NCBI RefSeq assembly: GCF_023283485.1
Contig: NZ_JAKILU010000023.1
Span: forward strand, 1 to 63,707
Direction: 5' to 3'
From: Shewanella glacialipiscicola
GTDB taxonomy: Bacteria > Pseudomonadota > Gammaproteobacteria > Enterobacterales > Shewanellaceae
DNA length: 63,707 nt
This document shows positions 9,154-17,409 of the stretch, one piece after another (position 1 is the stretch's first letter; every line of letters begins with the position of its first letter). The notes under the pieces were generated by a model that saw only the letters and a list, made by a program, of their open reading frames with translations, did no database searches and had not been told where the DNA came from. The position numbers and the translations under genes were made by a program.

Positions 9154-9770
9154 TGGATAAATTTACCCAACACTTAGGCGTAGCCGCCGCTTTATTACAA
9201 GCTAATATAGATACCGATGTGATCATTCCTTCGCGCGAAATGAAGCGTGTTTCCAAGCAGGGACTGGGTGACGGTTTATTTGCTAATCGGCGCTATACGC
9301 TGCCTGGTAGCCGAGAAATCAACCCTAACTTCGTACTCAATAAACCTGAATATGCTAACACCAGCATTTTACTATCAGGTGCTAATTTTGGCTGTGGCTC
9401 ATCTAGAGAGCATGCGGTGTGGGCACTTAAAGAATACGGTATAAGAGCGATTATTGCCGAAGGATTTGGTTCAATATTCTATAATAATTGCATACGCAAT
9501 GGGTTGCTGCCCTTGGTGCTATCAGAAAAAGAAATTGCAGCTTTAACTGACTTTGTTTGGTCCGATCCGCAGTCTAATCGTATTCACATCGATTTAGAAA
9601 AACAACAAGTAACAGCAAGCCCTGGGCAAATTTTTGATTTTGCAATTAAACCCGAGCAAAAGGAAATGCTGATACACGGGCTTGATGCCATCGCGTTGAC
9701 GATGAAATTAAACGCTGAAATAAGTGCGTTTCAGCAACAGTATTTAAAAACGTATACTTGGTTAAATTAA
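9153..9770 (+). CDS. leuD: 3-isopropylmalate dehydratase small subunit-like (LeuD family)
   Basis: 205-residue swivel-domain subunit. Family landmarks: NIDTDVIIPSREMKRVS near residue 19, NFGCGSSREHAVWAL near 79-93, GFGSIFYNN and GLLPLVL. It partners the LeuC-like large subunit, whose stop overlaps this start (TAATG), implying translational coupling and 1:1 synthesis. The specificity loop after VSKQG (GLGDGLFANRRYTLPGSREI) differs from the E. coli LeuD equivalent, consistent with, but not proving, a different substrate. Confidence 0.87.
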   Translation: MDKFTQHLGVAAALLQANIDTDVIIPSREMKRVSKQGLGDGLFANRRYTLPGSREINPNFVLNKPEYANTSILLSGANFGCGSSREHAVWALKEYGIRAIIAEGFGSIFYNNCIRNGLLPLVLSEKEIAALTDFVWSDPQSNRIHIDLEKQQVTASPGQIFDFAIKPEQKEMLIHGLDAIALTMKLNAEISAFQQQYLKTYTWLN

Positions 9771-10647
9771 GCTCTAGTGGGAGGTTATTTCGGTAAATTG
9801 GTTATTATGTCAAATTCAAATATGACCTTTTGAAACGCCAGTAACTGAACTTGTAAGGGCGAGATTTGTGTAAAATAAACCTAGCCCATTGCCTGATCTA
9901 TTTAAATGTTAATATCATTAAGGTTAACCACTTGGCCTATGTTTTTAATGCTGACTTAGCTAAAAAACCTAAATTATCTACACTTTGCCCTATGGCAAAC
10001 GCACTAAATACATCTGAGTCTACTGTGGCAGATTAATACCATGCTCGTGGTTACGTTATAGAAATACCATCGAGTTTATTCTGGAAAATTTGCCGCTATT
10101 TTCCCGCTAAGTTTTTACCATCTGGTAAAGCCCTATACAACTCATCAAAAGCAATACACTGCCCAGCAGGCAATAAATTTTTGCTTACTCACTTTCTAGC
10201 AAGCGCTGATGAAAAGAAGATGCAAACCAACAAAATAGCCTACTGTAGCGCAAGGCAGCAGCCACATATGCTGTTTGAGCTATAAATCAACACCTACGTA
10301 AACGAACATAGACAATTCAATGGCGACTAACATAAACCAGAGTATAAAAAGCATATCGTGTAGCTGATATTTGCTAACGTGATTTACCATAACCGCAATA
10401 ATGAGCGGTGCACCCACACCAATAGCTGCAGAATCGGCGCTTCATACTCCTTGCTTTTGTATATGATAATGTAAACTAGCCAAGATAGTCATGGTTAACA
10501 AATATTGTAAATTATTATGAAGAAATCATAGTGTTAAAATTGACACGCATTAAGTGCTATCAAAAAAGTTTATGTTGCTTCTTCAGTAGAATACCTGCGG
10601 CATTTACAGCTGCAGGCTGAGTAGATTTTGGCTTCTAATTGATGAAT
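9771..10647. other. Gene-poor spacer with decayed coding sequence
   Basis: About 880 bases without an intact gene between the LeuD-like gene and the convergent CoA-transferase gene. A plus-strand open stretch ending at the TAA near 10034-10036 (ending ALNTSESTVAD) and a minus-strand membrane-like fragment (10280-10441) suggest decayed genes. Nothing else recognisable. Confidence 0.5.
10280..10441 (-). pseudogene. Remnant of a membrane protein C-terminus
   Basis: The minus strand reads a 53-codon open stretch ending at TAG, bounded upstream by an in-frame TGA (10442-10444) and with no start. It is strongly hydrophobic (IGVGAPLIIAV, MLFILWFMLVAIELSMFVYVGV) and resembles the last transmembrane helices of a transporter. 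Which transporter cannot be said. Confidence 0.4.
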
Positions 10648-11832
10648 TTAATCTCTCACCACACCCAACTCAATAAGTTTATCTATTTGAGCTTGATCAA
10701 AACCTGCTTTTTGTAATGTAGTAATTGAATTTCCGTGATCACTTGGAATATCTTCTCGTAGAGTAAAGCGCTCATTATCCATTTCCAAGGGGAGTCCGGG
10801 GAGTTTAGTTTTTGTTCCACACGGTAATGTGACGTTAATTAGGCCACCAGCGTTTAGTTGAGGATCGTCAAATAAGTCTGAGGGTTTGTTTATAGGCGCA
10901 AACGGTAAGCCCGACTTTTCAAGTCTGTCCATTAGTTCGGATTTTTCCATTGTTGAAAACAAGCGAATAATTTCAGGCAATATTTTATCTCTTTGGGTAA
11001 CTCTGCCATTGTTAGCATCTAAAGATTTATCAGCGGCAAATTCGGCAAATCCAAAGGCCTCACAAAATACTCGCCATTGGGTATCACTTACTACGCCTAA
11101 AAATACTTGTTCGTTATTTGCACAATCAAAAATATCATATATTGCCCATGCGGAACGGCGCACTGACATAGGTGGGGGAGCCTCACCTGTGACCATTTGT
11201 TGGGCCATGTGTTGACCTACCAGAAAGGCGGTAGTTTCGTATAACGAACTGGTCACCATTTTGCCTCGTCCAGTTTTGTGACGATCTTCAAGCGCCGCCA
11301 ATACACCAATAGCCCCAAACATACCGCCGGTTATATCAATCACTGATGAGCCTGCGCGCATAGGTTTGCCGGGGAGTCCGGTCATATAAGCTAACCCGCC
11401 CATCATTTGGGTAACTTCATCTAACGCTGTACGGTGTGCATATGGACCATTTAAAAAGCCTTTTAATGAACAATATATCAATCGCGGATTTAATGCAGAC
11501 AAGTCTTTGTATCCTAGGCCTAGCTTATCCATGGCTCCAGGGCGAAAATTCTCTAATACCACATCAGCGCCTTCAATAAGTGACAATGCAAGCTCTAGGC
11601 CTTTGTCAGACTTGATATCTAAACATAAACTTTTTTTATTGCGGTTATACATTGAGAAGTAACCCGCCCCCGAGCCTTTTAAGCGCCTTGTATTGTCGCC
11701 CGTTAAGGGCTCAATTTTAATAACATCAGCACCTAAGTCAGCCAATATTAAACCCGCTGCAGGACCCATAACCATATGTGTAAATTCAATAACTTTAAGG
11801 CCAGCTAAAGGCAACGGTTTTATTGTGCTCAT
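10648..11832 (-). CDS. CaiB/BaiF family CoA transferase
   Basis: Family III CoA transferase, 394 residues from the ATG at 11832, chosen because AAGGAA lies about 9 bases upstream and the conserved PLPLAGLKVIEF start follows; longer frames up to 11973 add a non-conserved tail. Seen motifs: GPAAGLILADLGADVIKIE, NRNKKSLCLDIKS, VVLENFRPGAMDKLGLGYKDL, and RTALDEVTQMMGGL with the probable catalytic Asp. It moves CoA between acids. It is divergent from an HMG-CoA-lyase-like gene with a shared regulatory box between, suggesting activation of a branched hydroxy-dicarboxylic acid that the lyase then cleaves (inference). Confidence 0.88.
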   Translation of the reverse strand: MSTIKPLPLAGLKVIEFTHMVMGPAAGLILADLGADVIKIEPLTGDNTRRLKGSGAGYFSMYNRNKKSLCLDIKSDKGLELALSLIEGADVVLENFRPGAMDKLGLGYKDLSALNPRLIYCSLKGFLNGPYAHRTALDEVTQMMGGLAYMTGLPGKPMRAGSSVIDITGGMFGAIGVLAALEDRHKTGRGKMVTSSLYETTAFLVGQHMAQQMVTGEAPPPMSVRRSAWAIYDIFDCANNEQVFLGVVSDTQWRVFCEAFGFAEFAADKSLDANNGRVTQRDKILPEIIRLFSTMEKSELMDRLEKSGLPFAPINKPSDLFDDPQLNAGGLINVTLPCGTKTKLPGLPLEMDNERFTLREDIPSDHGNSITTLQKAGFDQAQIDKLIELGVVRD

Positions 11833-11953
11833 GAATGGATCATTCCTTATTTGTGTAAGACCTGTATACCTGTATAACGCTACTGATATTTTTGCCGATA
11901 TTGATATTGATGTTTGTATCGCTTTATTAGGTGTAATGATATAACGACGTGTC

Positions 11954-12023
11954 ATTATACTTTGATTTAGCAAGCTTCAATTTGTTAAATGTCAATTTGC
12001 AGCCAACATTCACGTGATAATGT
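11954..12023. promoter_or_regulatory. Divergent promoters around one central FNR-type box
   Basis: Box TTGTTAAATGTCAA at 11982-11995 (one mismatch). On the minus strand a perfect TATAAT lies at 11959-11954; on the plus strand TAATGT lies at 12018-12023 preceded by TG. Both -10 centres are 32 bases from the box centre, the spacing of class II Crp/Fnr promoters, so one bound dimer could serve both the CoA transferase (minus) and the lyase (plus). Confidence 0.6.
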
Positions 12024-12061
12024 TGGTATATAGAAAATACAGAGTTGATAGGCATAAAGTA

Positions 12062-12994
12062 ATGACAAAATTCGATATCGAAATTAGTGAGGTCGGTCCG
12101 CGCGATGGCTTGCAGAGTATTTCTGCGATTATGTCAACCGAAGATAAAATAGCGTGGATTGACGCCTTAGTCGCTGCTGGTATTCCTGAAATAGAAGTTG
12201 GTTCGTTTGTTCCTGCAACGTTATTACCTCAGTTGGCTGATACGCATCAATTAGTTGAACATGCTAAGCAGTATAAAGGCTTGTCGATTGCCGTTTTAGT
12301 GCCTAATCTGCGTGGCGCTCAAAATGCCTTAAAAACCTCTCCGACTAAAATGAGCATCCCTTTGTCGGTAAGTGAAACTCACAGTTTGCGTAACGTGAAA
12401 CGCACGCACAAACAAATGTTAGAAGAGGTTGCTAATATTGCTCAGTTTATTAAATCTTTACCTGTTGAAAACAGACCTAAGTTTGAAGGTGGCTTAGCAA
12501 CTGCTTTTGGTTGCACAATTGAAGGCAGCGTCAATGAAGATAGCGTCGTTTCGTTGGCAGTTGCATTAATGGAGGCTGGTTGTGACGAGGTAGGTTTATC
12601 AGATACCACAGGTTCAGGAAATCCAGCTCAAGTTAAAAGGTTGATAAAAAAGGTGTGGGCTGCGGTGGGTAAAGAAAACCTAAGTGGCATTCACTTGCAT
12701 AATACACGGGGTCAAGGCTTAGCGAATGCTCTTGCCGCAATTGAAGTCGGCATAACCACTGTGGACTCTTCAATGGGCGGCATAGGTGGTTGCCCGGCAG
12801 CACCGGGTGCGAGTGGCAATATCGTTACCGAAGACTTAGTGTTTATGCTAGAAGCCATGGGCCTACGAACAGGTATTAACTTTGAAAAATTATTTGAAGC
12901 GCGTGAAATTTTGGCAAAAGCGCTACCGAATGAACAGCTCTATGGCTTTACGCCAAATGCTGGTTTACCTAAAGGGTTTAAATACGCCCGCTAA
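12062..12994 (+). CDS. Hydroxymethylglutaryl-CoA lyase-like protein
   Basis: 310-residue TIM-barrel protein of the HMGL/DRE family. It has EVGPRDGLQ near the N-terminus, EVGSF, GLSDTTG, the metal ligand pair in HLHNTRG and the signature GGIGGCP with the catalytic Cys, followed by GASGN. The family cleaves a 3-hydroxy-3-methylglutaryl-CoA-type thioester to acetyl-CoA and a keto acid. The start at 12062 is preferred over 12014 because the conserved FDIEISEVGPRDG follows immediately and an AGG lies about 10 bases upstream. It is divergent from a CoA transferase with shared control. Confidence 0.87.
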   Translation: MTKFDIEISEVGPRDGLQSISAIMSTEDKIAWIDALVAAGIPEIEVGSFVPATLLPQLADTHQLVEHAKQYKGLSIAVLVPNLRGAQNALKTSPTKMSIPLSVSETHSLRNVKRTHKQMLEEVANIAQFIKSLPVENRPKFEGGLATAFGCTIEGSVNEDSVVSLAVALMEAGCDEVGLSDTTGSGNPAQVKRLIKKVWAAVGKENLSGIHLHNTRGQGLANALAAIEVGITTVDSSMGGIGGCPAAPGASGNIVTEDLVFMLEAMGLRTGINFEKLFEAREILAKALPNEQLYGFTPNAGLPKGFKYAR

Positions 12995-13098
12995 CTATTT
13001 CTAATAAATTAATCGCTTAAATTAAATGTTTGCTAAACAAGCTCAACGATAAAATAGCGCTCGATTAAAGATAAAGTAACGATTATAAGGAAAACATT

Positions 13099-13749
13099 AT
13101 GCGCTTTATCAACTTAGACCATTCAGCTTTCGCTGCAAGGGTTAGAATACAAATTCTGCATAAAAAATTACCGATAGAAATAATCGCGCCTTCACATGCC
13201 TTGCGCACGCCCGAATTTTTAACCGCTTTTCCATTAGGTAAAATCCCTTTATTGGAGCTAGATAATGGTGATTTTTTACCTGAGTCCACTGCCATTATGG
13301 AGTACCTTGAAGATATATATCCACAAACAGCGTGTAGGCCTAAGGATCCGATGGATAAAGCAAAAATGCATGTCGCTATGGCCTACGCTGATACGCATCT
13401 TTGGCCAACATTAATGCCTTATTTTAAATCATTGTTAATGCCAGAGTTTGAATTTGATAAAAAAGTACAATTTGAATTACTGAGCCAAACGCTTGGTAAG
13501 TTTGAGCGCTGGCTTACTATAAATAGCAGTAATGATAGCGGCTTTCATAAAACCAATATCGACTTAGGCGATATAGCGCTTTTTCCTATCATATGGTACA
13601 CAAAAACCATTATTCCCATGTTTCATACGCAAAATATATTTGCGGATGTGCCCGTTATAAAGCAATGGCAGGTATGGATGGATGAGAACGCTGCCGTGCT
13701 AAGCGTTACACAATCAATGGACACAGCGTTTCGTGCGTTCTTAAAATGA
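13099..13749 (+). CDS. Glutathione S-transferase family protein
   Basis: 216 residues with an N-terminal thioredoxin-like domain (about 1-78) containing LGKIPLLELDNGDFLPESTAIMEYLED-type G-site residues, and a helical C-terminal domain. The Ser9 region (DHSAFAARVRI) sits where the catalytic Ser/Tyr lies in many bacterial GSTs. It may conjugate, isomerise or reduce an intermediate; no specific reaction can be claimed. Its stop overlaps the next start (ATGA). A clear AAGGAAA ribosome site precedes it. Confidence 0.83.
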   Translation: MRFINLDHSAFAARVRIQILHKKLPIEIIAPSHALRTPEFLTAFPLGKIPLLELDNGDFLPESTAIMEYLEDIYPQTACRPKDPMDKAKMHVAMAYADTHLWPTLMPYFKSLLMPEFEFDKKVQFELLSQTLGKFERWLTINSSNDSGFHKTNIDLGDIALFPIIWYTKTIIPMFHTQNIFADVPVIKQWQVWMDENAAVLSVTQSMDTAFRAFLK

Positions 13750-14741
13750 TAAAAAATACCCAAGTCATACTTAAATCTACCCCTGAAGGCGAACCAAATG
13801 TCAGCAACTTTGCCTTTACGGAGTCAGACATTCCCACATTAAACGACAAACAAGTATTATGTAAAACGCTTTATTTATCACTTGATCCTTACATGCGCAG
13901 TCAAATTGCAGGGCGTCATATATCGGGCTCCATAAAGCCAGGTGATGTACTTCATGGAGAAACCGTAAGTGAGGTTATTGAATCACTTGATGAGCACTAT
14001 AAAGTAGGCGACAAAGTAAGGTGTATGGGAGGATGGCAAAAATATTCGCTGCACAGCGCAAAAGATCTTAACAAGATCAGTGAGCATATTAATCCATCGT
14101 CATACGCACTATCTGTGCTAGGCATGCCAGGGCTTACTGCTTACGCTGGTCTTGTTTGGCAAGCTAAACCCAAAGTGGGTGATGTTGTGGTGATCTCCGC
14201 AGCCACCGGCGCGGTAGGTTCAACCGCTGGGCAATTAGCAAAAAATTATGGCTGCAAAGTGATTGGCATTGCTGGCAGTGACGAAAAATGTGCCTATGCA
14301 AAAGAGCAGCTTGGCTATGATGAATGTATTAATCGGCGCACCGAAGATTTAGCGAGCCGCTTAGATGAGTTATGCCCTAAAGGTGTCGATATTTATTTTG
14401 ATTTGGTTGGTGGTGAAATACTAAACACGGTATCAGCAAGGCTTGCCATAGGTGCACGCATAATACTGTGTGGCCTAATGGCTGAATATAATCAAAAAGA
14501 AAGAATAGGCGGGCCGCCACCGGGTTTTTGGATCCGCTCGCGTGCCAAGATTTACGGCTTAGTGGTATACGATTTTGAGCATCGCAGACAAGAGTTTATT
14601 GACGTTTGCTTACCCTTAATCAATAACGGTAGCTTAAAAACGCGTGAAGATATTGCACAAGGCATAGCGGCAGCACCCGAAGCATTCTGCCGCTTAATGA
14701 AGGGCGCTAATATAGGGAAAGCGCTTGTTAAAGTGAGTTAG
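13746..14741 (+). CDS. MDR-family NADP-dependent oxidoreductase (alkenal/one or prostaglandin reductase-like)
   Basis: 331 residues of the zinc-free medium-chain dehydrogenase/reductase family. It shows LSLDPYMR near residue 45, the nucleotide motif AATGAVGSTAGQLAK near 152-166, GSDEKC, and GPPPGFWIRSRAKIYG near 253-268. These are typical of CurA/YncB and prostaglandin reductase-like enzymes, which reduce the double bond of alpha,beta-unsaturated carbonyls with NADPH. It is translationally coupled to the upstream GST gene, so the pair may deal with an enone or electrophilic intermediate. Confidence 0.87.
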   Translation: MIKNTQVILKSTPEGEPNVSNFAFTESDIPTLNDKQVLCKTLYLSLDPYMRSQIAGRHISGSIKPGDVLHGETVSEVIESLDEHYKVGDKVRCMGGWQKYSLHSAKDLNKISEHINPSSYALSVLGMPGLTAYAGLVWQAKPKVGDVVVISAATGAVGSTAGQLAKNYGCKVIGIAGSDEKCAYAKEQLGYDECINRRTEDLASRLDELCPKGVDIYFDLVGGEILNTVSARLAIGARIILCGLMAEYNQKERIGGPPPGFWIRSRAKIYGLVVYDFEHRRQEFIDVCLPLINNGSLKTREDIAQGIAAAPEAFCRLMKGANIGKALVKVS

Positions 14742-14751
14742 TTTAAACTAA

Positions 14752-14775
14752 AAAAAGGCGTTAATTTAAGCGCCT
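14752..14775 (-). terminator. Terminator for the VOC gene (minus strand)
   Basis: On the minus strand GGCG-CTTAAATTAA-CGCC is followed by seven T. It overlaps the last codons of the VOC gene and faces the end of the convergent MDR gene. Confidence 0.6.
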
Positions 14776-15656
14776 ACTAGTTCGATTAGCTCGCCTGCTG
14801 CACCTCTTAATATAATGATTTTACTGCCTGGATAATAAGCATTATCGGTTTGGGTAATTGTTACCTTAAAGTGTGCTGCGATCTCGTCTATATTTTTAAC
14901 AATACAGGTCACCATCGCAATTCCCGAGGGTAACGATCCTTCATTATTAATAATAGGTTGCGCCTGCGGCACTTGATCAATTTCAAATAAACACTTGCCA
15001 TCTAACTGCAACGTAGCCACTTGGTATTGATGCTCAATGTCTTTGTTCCACGCGCTGTTTAAAATGGTAATTTTTGTATCAAACTTCAAACCTGCCGGAG
15101 CCTTGTTGATAGACTGATAAAAAGCCAAGCTATCGTCTCGGCTAGGCGTACACAAAACAGGAATAAACAACCCCGAGGTTCTAGCGTTTGTCATAGGTAA
15201 TTCAAACGGAGGCACCGGACGTTCAATATGCGTTAAATAAGTCACTTCATTGGCGGGGCCTACCACTTGCATTGCTTTAATCGCGTCGCTTACTTGCAGA
15301 TAAGCCGGTTCGCCAATAATGGTAAATGCGTTTGTATCAATCTCATTTCGTATTACATCTACATCGGCAACGTTGGTCTCAAGTGACATCCAACCGTGTG
15401 TTTTAAGGGGTAAATGAGTGTGGCTGTGTATGTCTTCAACCAGTCTTAGCCAAGCTTGACCATCGGATGATGCCAAAATGTGCGTTTTGTTCTGGCGAAG
15501 TTTAGGCGTATTCCAACATTGTATTTGCGCCTCATCTAACACGCCTTCGCTTACCAAAGAGTAACCAAGACCGTTTTGATATGCCTCACTTACTTTGTCT
15601 ATGTTTTGGCATAATAATGTTGCCCCGACAACGGGTCCTAATTGTCTTTGTGTCAT
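14766..15656 (-). CDS. Two-domain VOC (glyoxalase/dioxygenase-fold) family protein
   Basis: About 296 residues with two VOC-type beta-alpha-beta-beta-beta halves: the first begins PVVGATLLCQNIDKVSEAYQ, the second SGLFIPVLCTPSRDDSLAFYQ. A typical terminal acidic ligand position is seen in GELIELVG, but the first-strand His ligand of classical members is absent, so metal binding is uncertain. The start at 15656 has GAGA upstream; an ATG at 15668 would add four residues. Function unknown; lyase, epimerase, or binding roles are all possible. An FNR-type box lies about 100 bases upstream. Confidence 0.75.
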   Translation of the reverse strand: MTQRQLGPVVGATLLCQNIDKVSEAYQNGLGYSLVSEGVLDEAQIQCWNTPKLRQNKTHILASSDGQAWLRLVEDIHSHTHLPLKTHGWMSLETNVADVDVIRNEIDTNAFTIIGEPAYLQVSDAIKAMQVVGPANEVTYLTHIERPVPPFELPMTNARTSGLFIPVLCTPSRDDSLAFYQSINKAPAGLKFDTKITILNSAWNKDIEHQYQVATLQLDGKCLFEIDQVPQAQPIINNEGSLPSGIAMVTCIVKNIDEIAAHFKVTITQTDNAYYPGSKIIILRGAAGELIELVGA

Positions 15657-15760
15657 ATCTATTCTCATTGAAGTGCTGCGCGAGTACTAAACCACAATTT
15701 AACCCGCCACTAGTTAGGTGATACATTTCTTATATTACCTATTCATTACTTTATAAGTGC

Positions 15761-15774
15761 ATGATAAATGTCAA
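15761..15774. promoter_or_regulatory. FNR-type box upstream of the VOC gene
   Basis: ATGATAAATGTCAA, one mismatch to the shared palindrome. On the minus strand a TAATAT hexamer (15737-15732) lies 33 bases from the box centre, close to the class II distance. Confidence 0.5.
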
Positions 15775-16153
15775 CCATAGGCCTCACCGATGAAGAAACT
15801 AATGCTTATTTAGGATTAAATAGACCAAGAAATACAGTGCACTGCGCCGACATGTTGGATATAAAATTAAACTGTGAGTGTTCATCATTAAATATACGAG
15901 TAAAAAAGCATTTAGATTTTTCGCGGACATAAAAATTTATAACGTTATTGACAGAGGCAAAACGCTTATAAAAAACTAACCTATGGGTGTAAACGAGGTA
16001 GCAAAAATCAGCTCAGTTATTGTATGCAAATATGATTAAACTAAGCGGCACTCGACGACGGGTAATTTAAAATAGCGGGAGTCATTGTGCAGTGTGCTTA
16101 AGTTAATTTGAGATTGTAAAGTGTTAACCTTATTCAGTACGTGTCTGTATGCA

Positions 16154-16187
16154 ATAAAAAACGAGCTATTAACGCTCGATTTTTTAT
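16154..16187 (-). terminator. Terminator after the bicupin gene
   Basis: CGAGC/GCTCG stem (16162-16178) with A and T runs on both sides; on the minus strand it follows the bicupin stop by about 20 bases and is succeeded by six T. Confidence 0.75.
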
Positions 16188-16206
16188 ACCTGACAGTCTG
16201 GTTTGT

Positions 16207-17064
16207 TTAATATTCTGCAGGTGGAACCCAAGGCTTATTTTTATACTCATGTAAATAGTCCGGTAGGATAGGCTGGTATGGCGTGTCGTATGAGAAAGGC
16301 GCTTCCTCTTTAGTCCATATATTGACATGCTTACCGCCAACAAATCGCATCAGCGATACTCCACCCCAGCGTGAGCCAAACGGTCCATGCGCTATTTGTG
16401 GCGGGCGCCAAAAATAGGCACCAGGATACATAGTGCCATGGGGACCCGTTAACGATCCTGAAATTACGTAAGCCTCTTCTACCACTGGATGTTTCTCTTG
16501 TGGACCTTTGTTATTGGTGGGCGTTGCCTGAGGGAAAATTAGCGATAAAAAGGTACGTTCTCCGGTATCGGGATCGGTGCGTAGATTTTTGCGTGAAATA
16601 CCTAAATGTTTAAGATTAGGATCGTTGAGTGATAAGTCCCACGGCATGGCCGCAACATCTAAATGTTGAATTGCTCTATGAGATAATTCGGCAGTACCTT
16701 CGCCGTCAGCATCTATCAGATTAGGTTCGCGGTTATAAAATGCGAGTATTACGCAGCCATTTTTTGAGCTCATTTTATGCCGTGTCCAGCCTGCGGGTAG
16801 AAAAGCGTAGCAGTCTTCATAGTAAACATGGTCATCCATTTCAATAGAACCGTGCAGTACGTAAAACTCTTCATCAGCAGTAATGTGCTCAGTGCCGCTA
16901 CGCGACCAACCAGCGGGATATCGCATTAAAATAGAGCATGCACCGTTAGTAGGATCTCGGCTTAGCATTTTGTAATCTACATTAGGACGCGCTAAACCGC
17001 CGCCAATAACATGCCATGGCAACTGTTGTGATTGAATAAATTCGATATGGCCGCGTGACAACAT
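16207..17064 (-). CDS. DUF4437-like bicupin protein
   Basis: 285-residue soluble protein with two cupin halves. The first (about 40-115) contains GTEHITADEEFYVLHGSIEMDD, a cupin motif with His and Glu ligands, ending in FLPAGWTRH. The second (about 180-260) has HPVVEEAYVISGSLTGP and a YFWRPPQIAHGP end. It resembles DUF4437/ChrR-like cupins, which may be metal sensors, isomerases or dioxygenases; none of these can be chosen here. It is transcribed alone, with an FNR-type box about 70 bases upstream and a terminator behind. Confidence 0.75.
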   Translation of the reverse strand: MLSRGHIEFIQSQQLPWHVIGGGLARPNVDYKMLSRDPTNGACSILMRYPAGWSRSGTEHITADEEFYVLHGSIEMDDHVYYEDCYAFLPAGWTRHKMSSKNGCVILAFYNREPNLIDADGEGTAELSHRAIQHLDVAAMPWDLSLNDPNLKHLGISRKNLRTDPDTGERTFLSLIFPQATPTNNKGPQEKHPVVEEAYVISGSLTGPHGTMYPGAYFWRPPQIAHGPFGSRWGGVSLMRFVGGKHVNIWTKEEAPFSYDTPYQPILPDYLHEYKNKPWVPPAEY

Positions 17065-17128
17065 AAAGCCCTCTGTTCCAGTTCTAATAAATTAAATATC
17101 CAGTTTATATAAGAGTAATAATTGGTCA

Positions 17129-17142
17129 TTGACGATAGTCAA
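17129..17142. promoter_or_regulatory. FNR-type palindrome upstream of bicupin gene
   Basis: TTGACGATAGTCAA matches TTGAY-N4-RTCAA exactly. It is centred 71 bases before the bicupin start on the minus strand. Confidence 0.6.
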
Positions 17143-17286
17143 TAACATCCGGATACAAAATATTTAGATAAAGGCATTATCTCCAACTAAACGTAGATGT
17201 ATTACTTAATAGTATGGATTAGTGATAAGTGGTTTCATTATTAAATGTTAATTTTCTATCTAATTATTAATCAATGAACTGATTAA

Positions 17287-17300
17287 TTGATTTTTATCAA
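17287..17300. promoter_or_regulatory. Perfect FNR-type palindrome, distal of a tandem pair
   Basis: TTGATTTTTATCAA. A TCTAAA hexamer (17323-17328) is centred exactly 32 bases from the box centre on the plus strand. Confidence 0.6.
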
Positions 17301-17335
17301 TGAGCCTAGCTTCTGCCGTTTCTCTAAAGCCACCT

Positions 17336-17349
17336 TTGACTTCTGTCAA
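17336..17349. promoter_or_regulatory. Perfect FNR-type palindrome, proximal of a tandem pair
   Basis: TTGACTTCTGTCAA, 49 bases from the distal box centre to centre, and 67 bases before the membrane protein start. TATTCT at 17373-17378 is a possible -10 at 33 bases. Confidence 0.6.
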
Positions 17350-17409
17350 TGATGAATCAAGATACCCTGCCTTATTCTGTTAATTAAATAAACCAAATAA
17401 GGTCTAATT

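Larger units (their letters stand above)
15657..16206. other. Intergenic region between VOC and bicupin genes
   Basis: Holds the VOC promoter with its FNR-type box and the bicupin terminator. A 54-codon frame (15768-15932, plus) begins inside the box and shows no recognised family, so it was not called. Nothing else stands out. Confidence 0.5.

Noticed and set aside
7750..9770. Biosynthetic leucine operon
   Set aside because: leuA and leuB are missing and the neighbours are catabolic, so the leucine role is not assumed despite the family match.
10648..11973. Long form of the CoA transferase starting at 11973
   Set aside because: It would cover the divergent promoter and box; the ATG at 11832 has a ribosome site and matches the family start.
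15768..15932. 54-codon frame starting inside an FNR-type box
   Set aside because: No ribosome site or recognised family; the start overlaps a likely promoter element.
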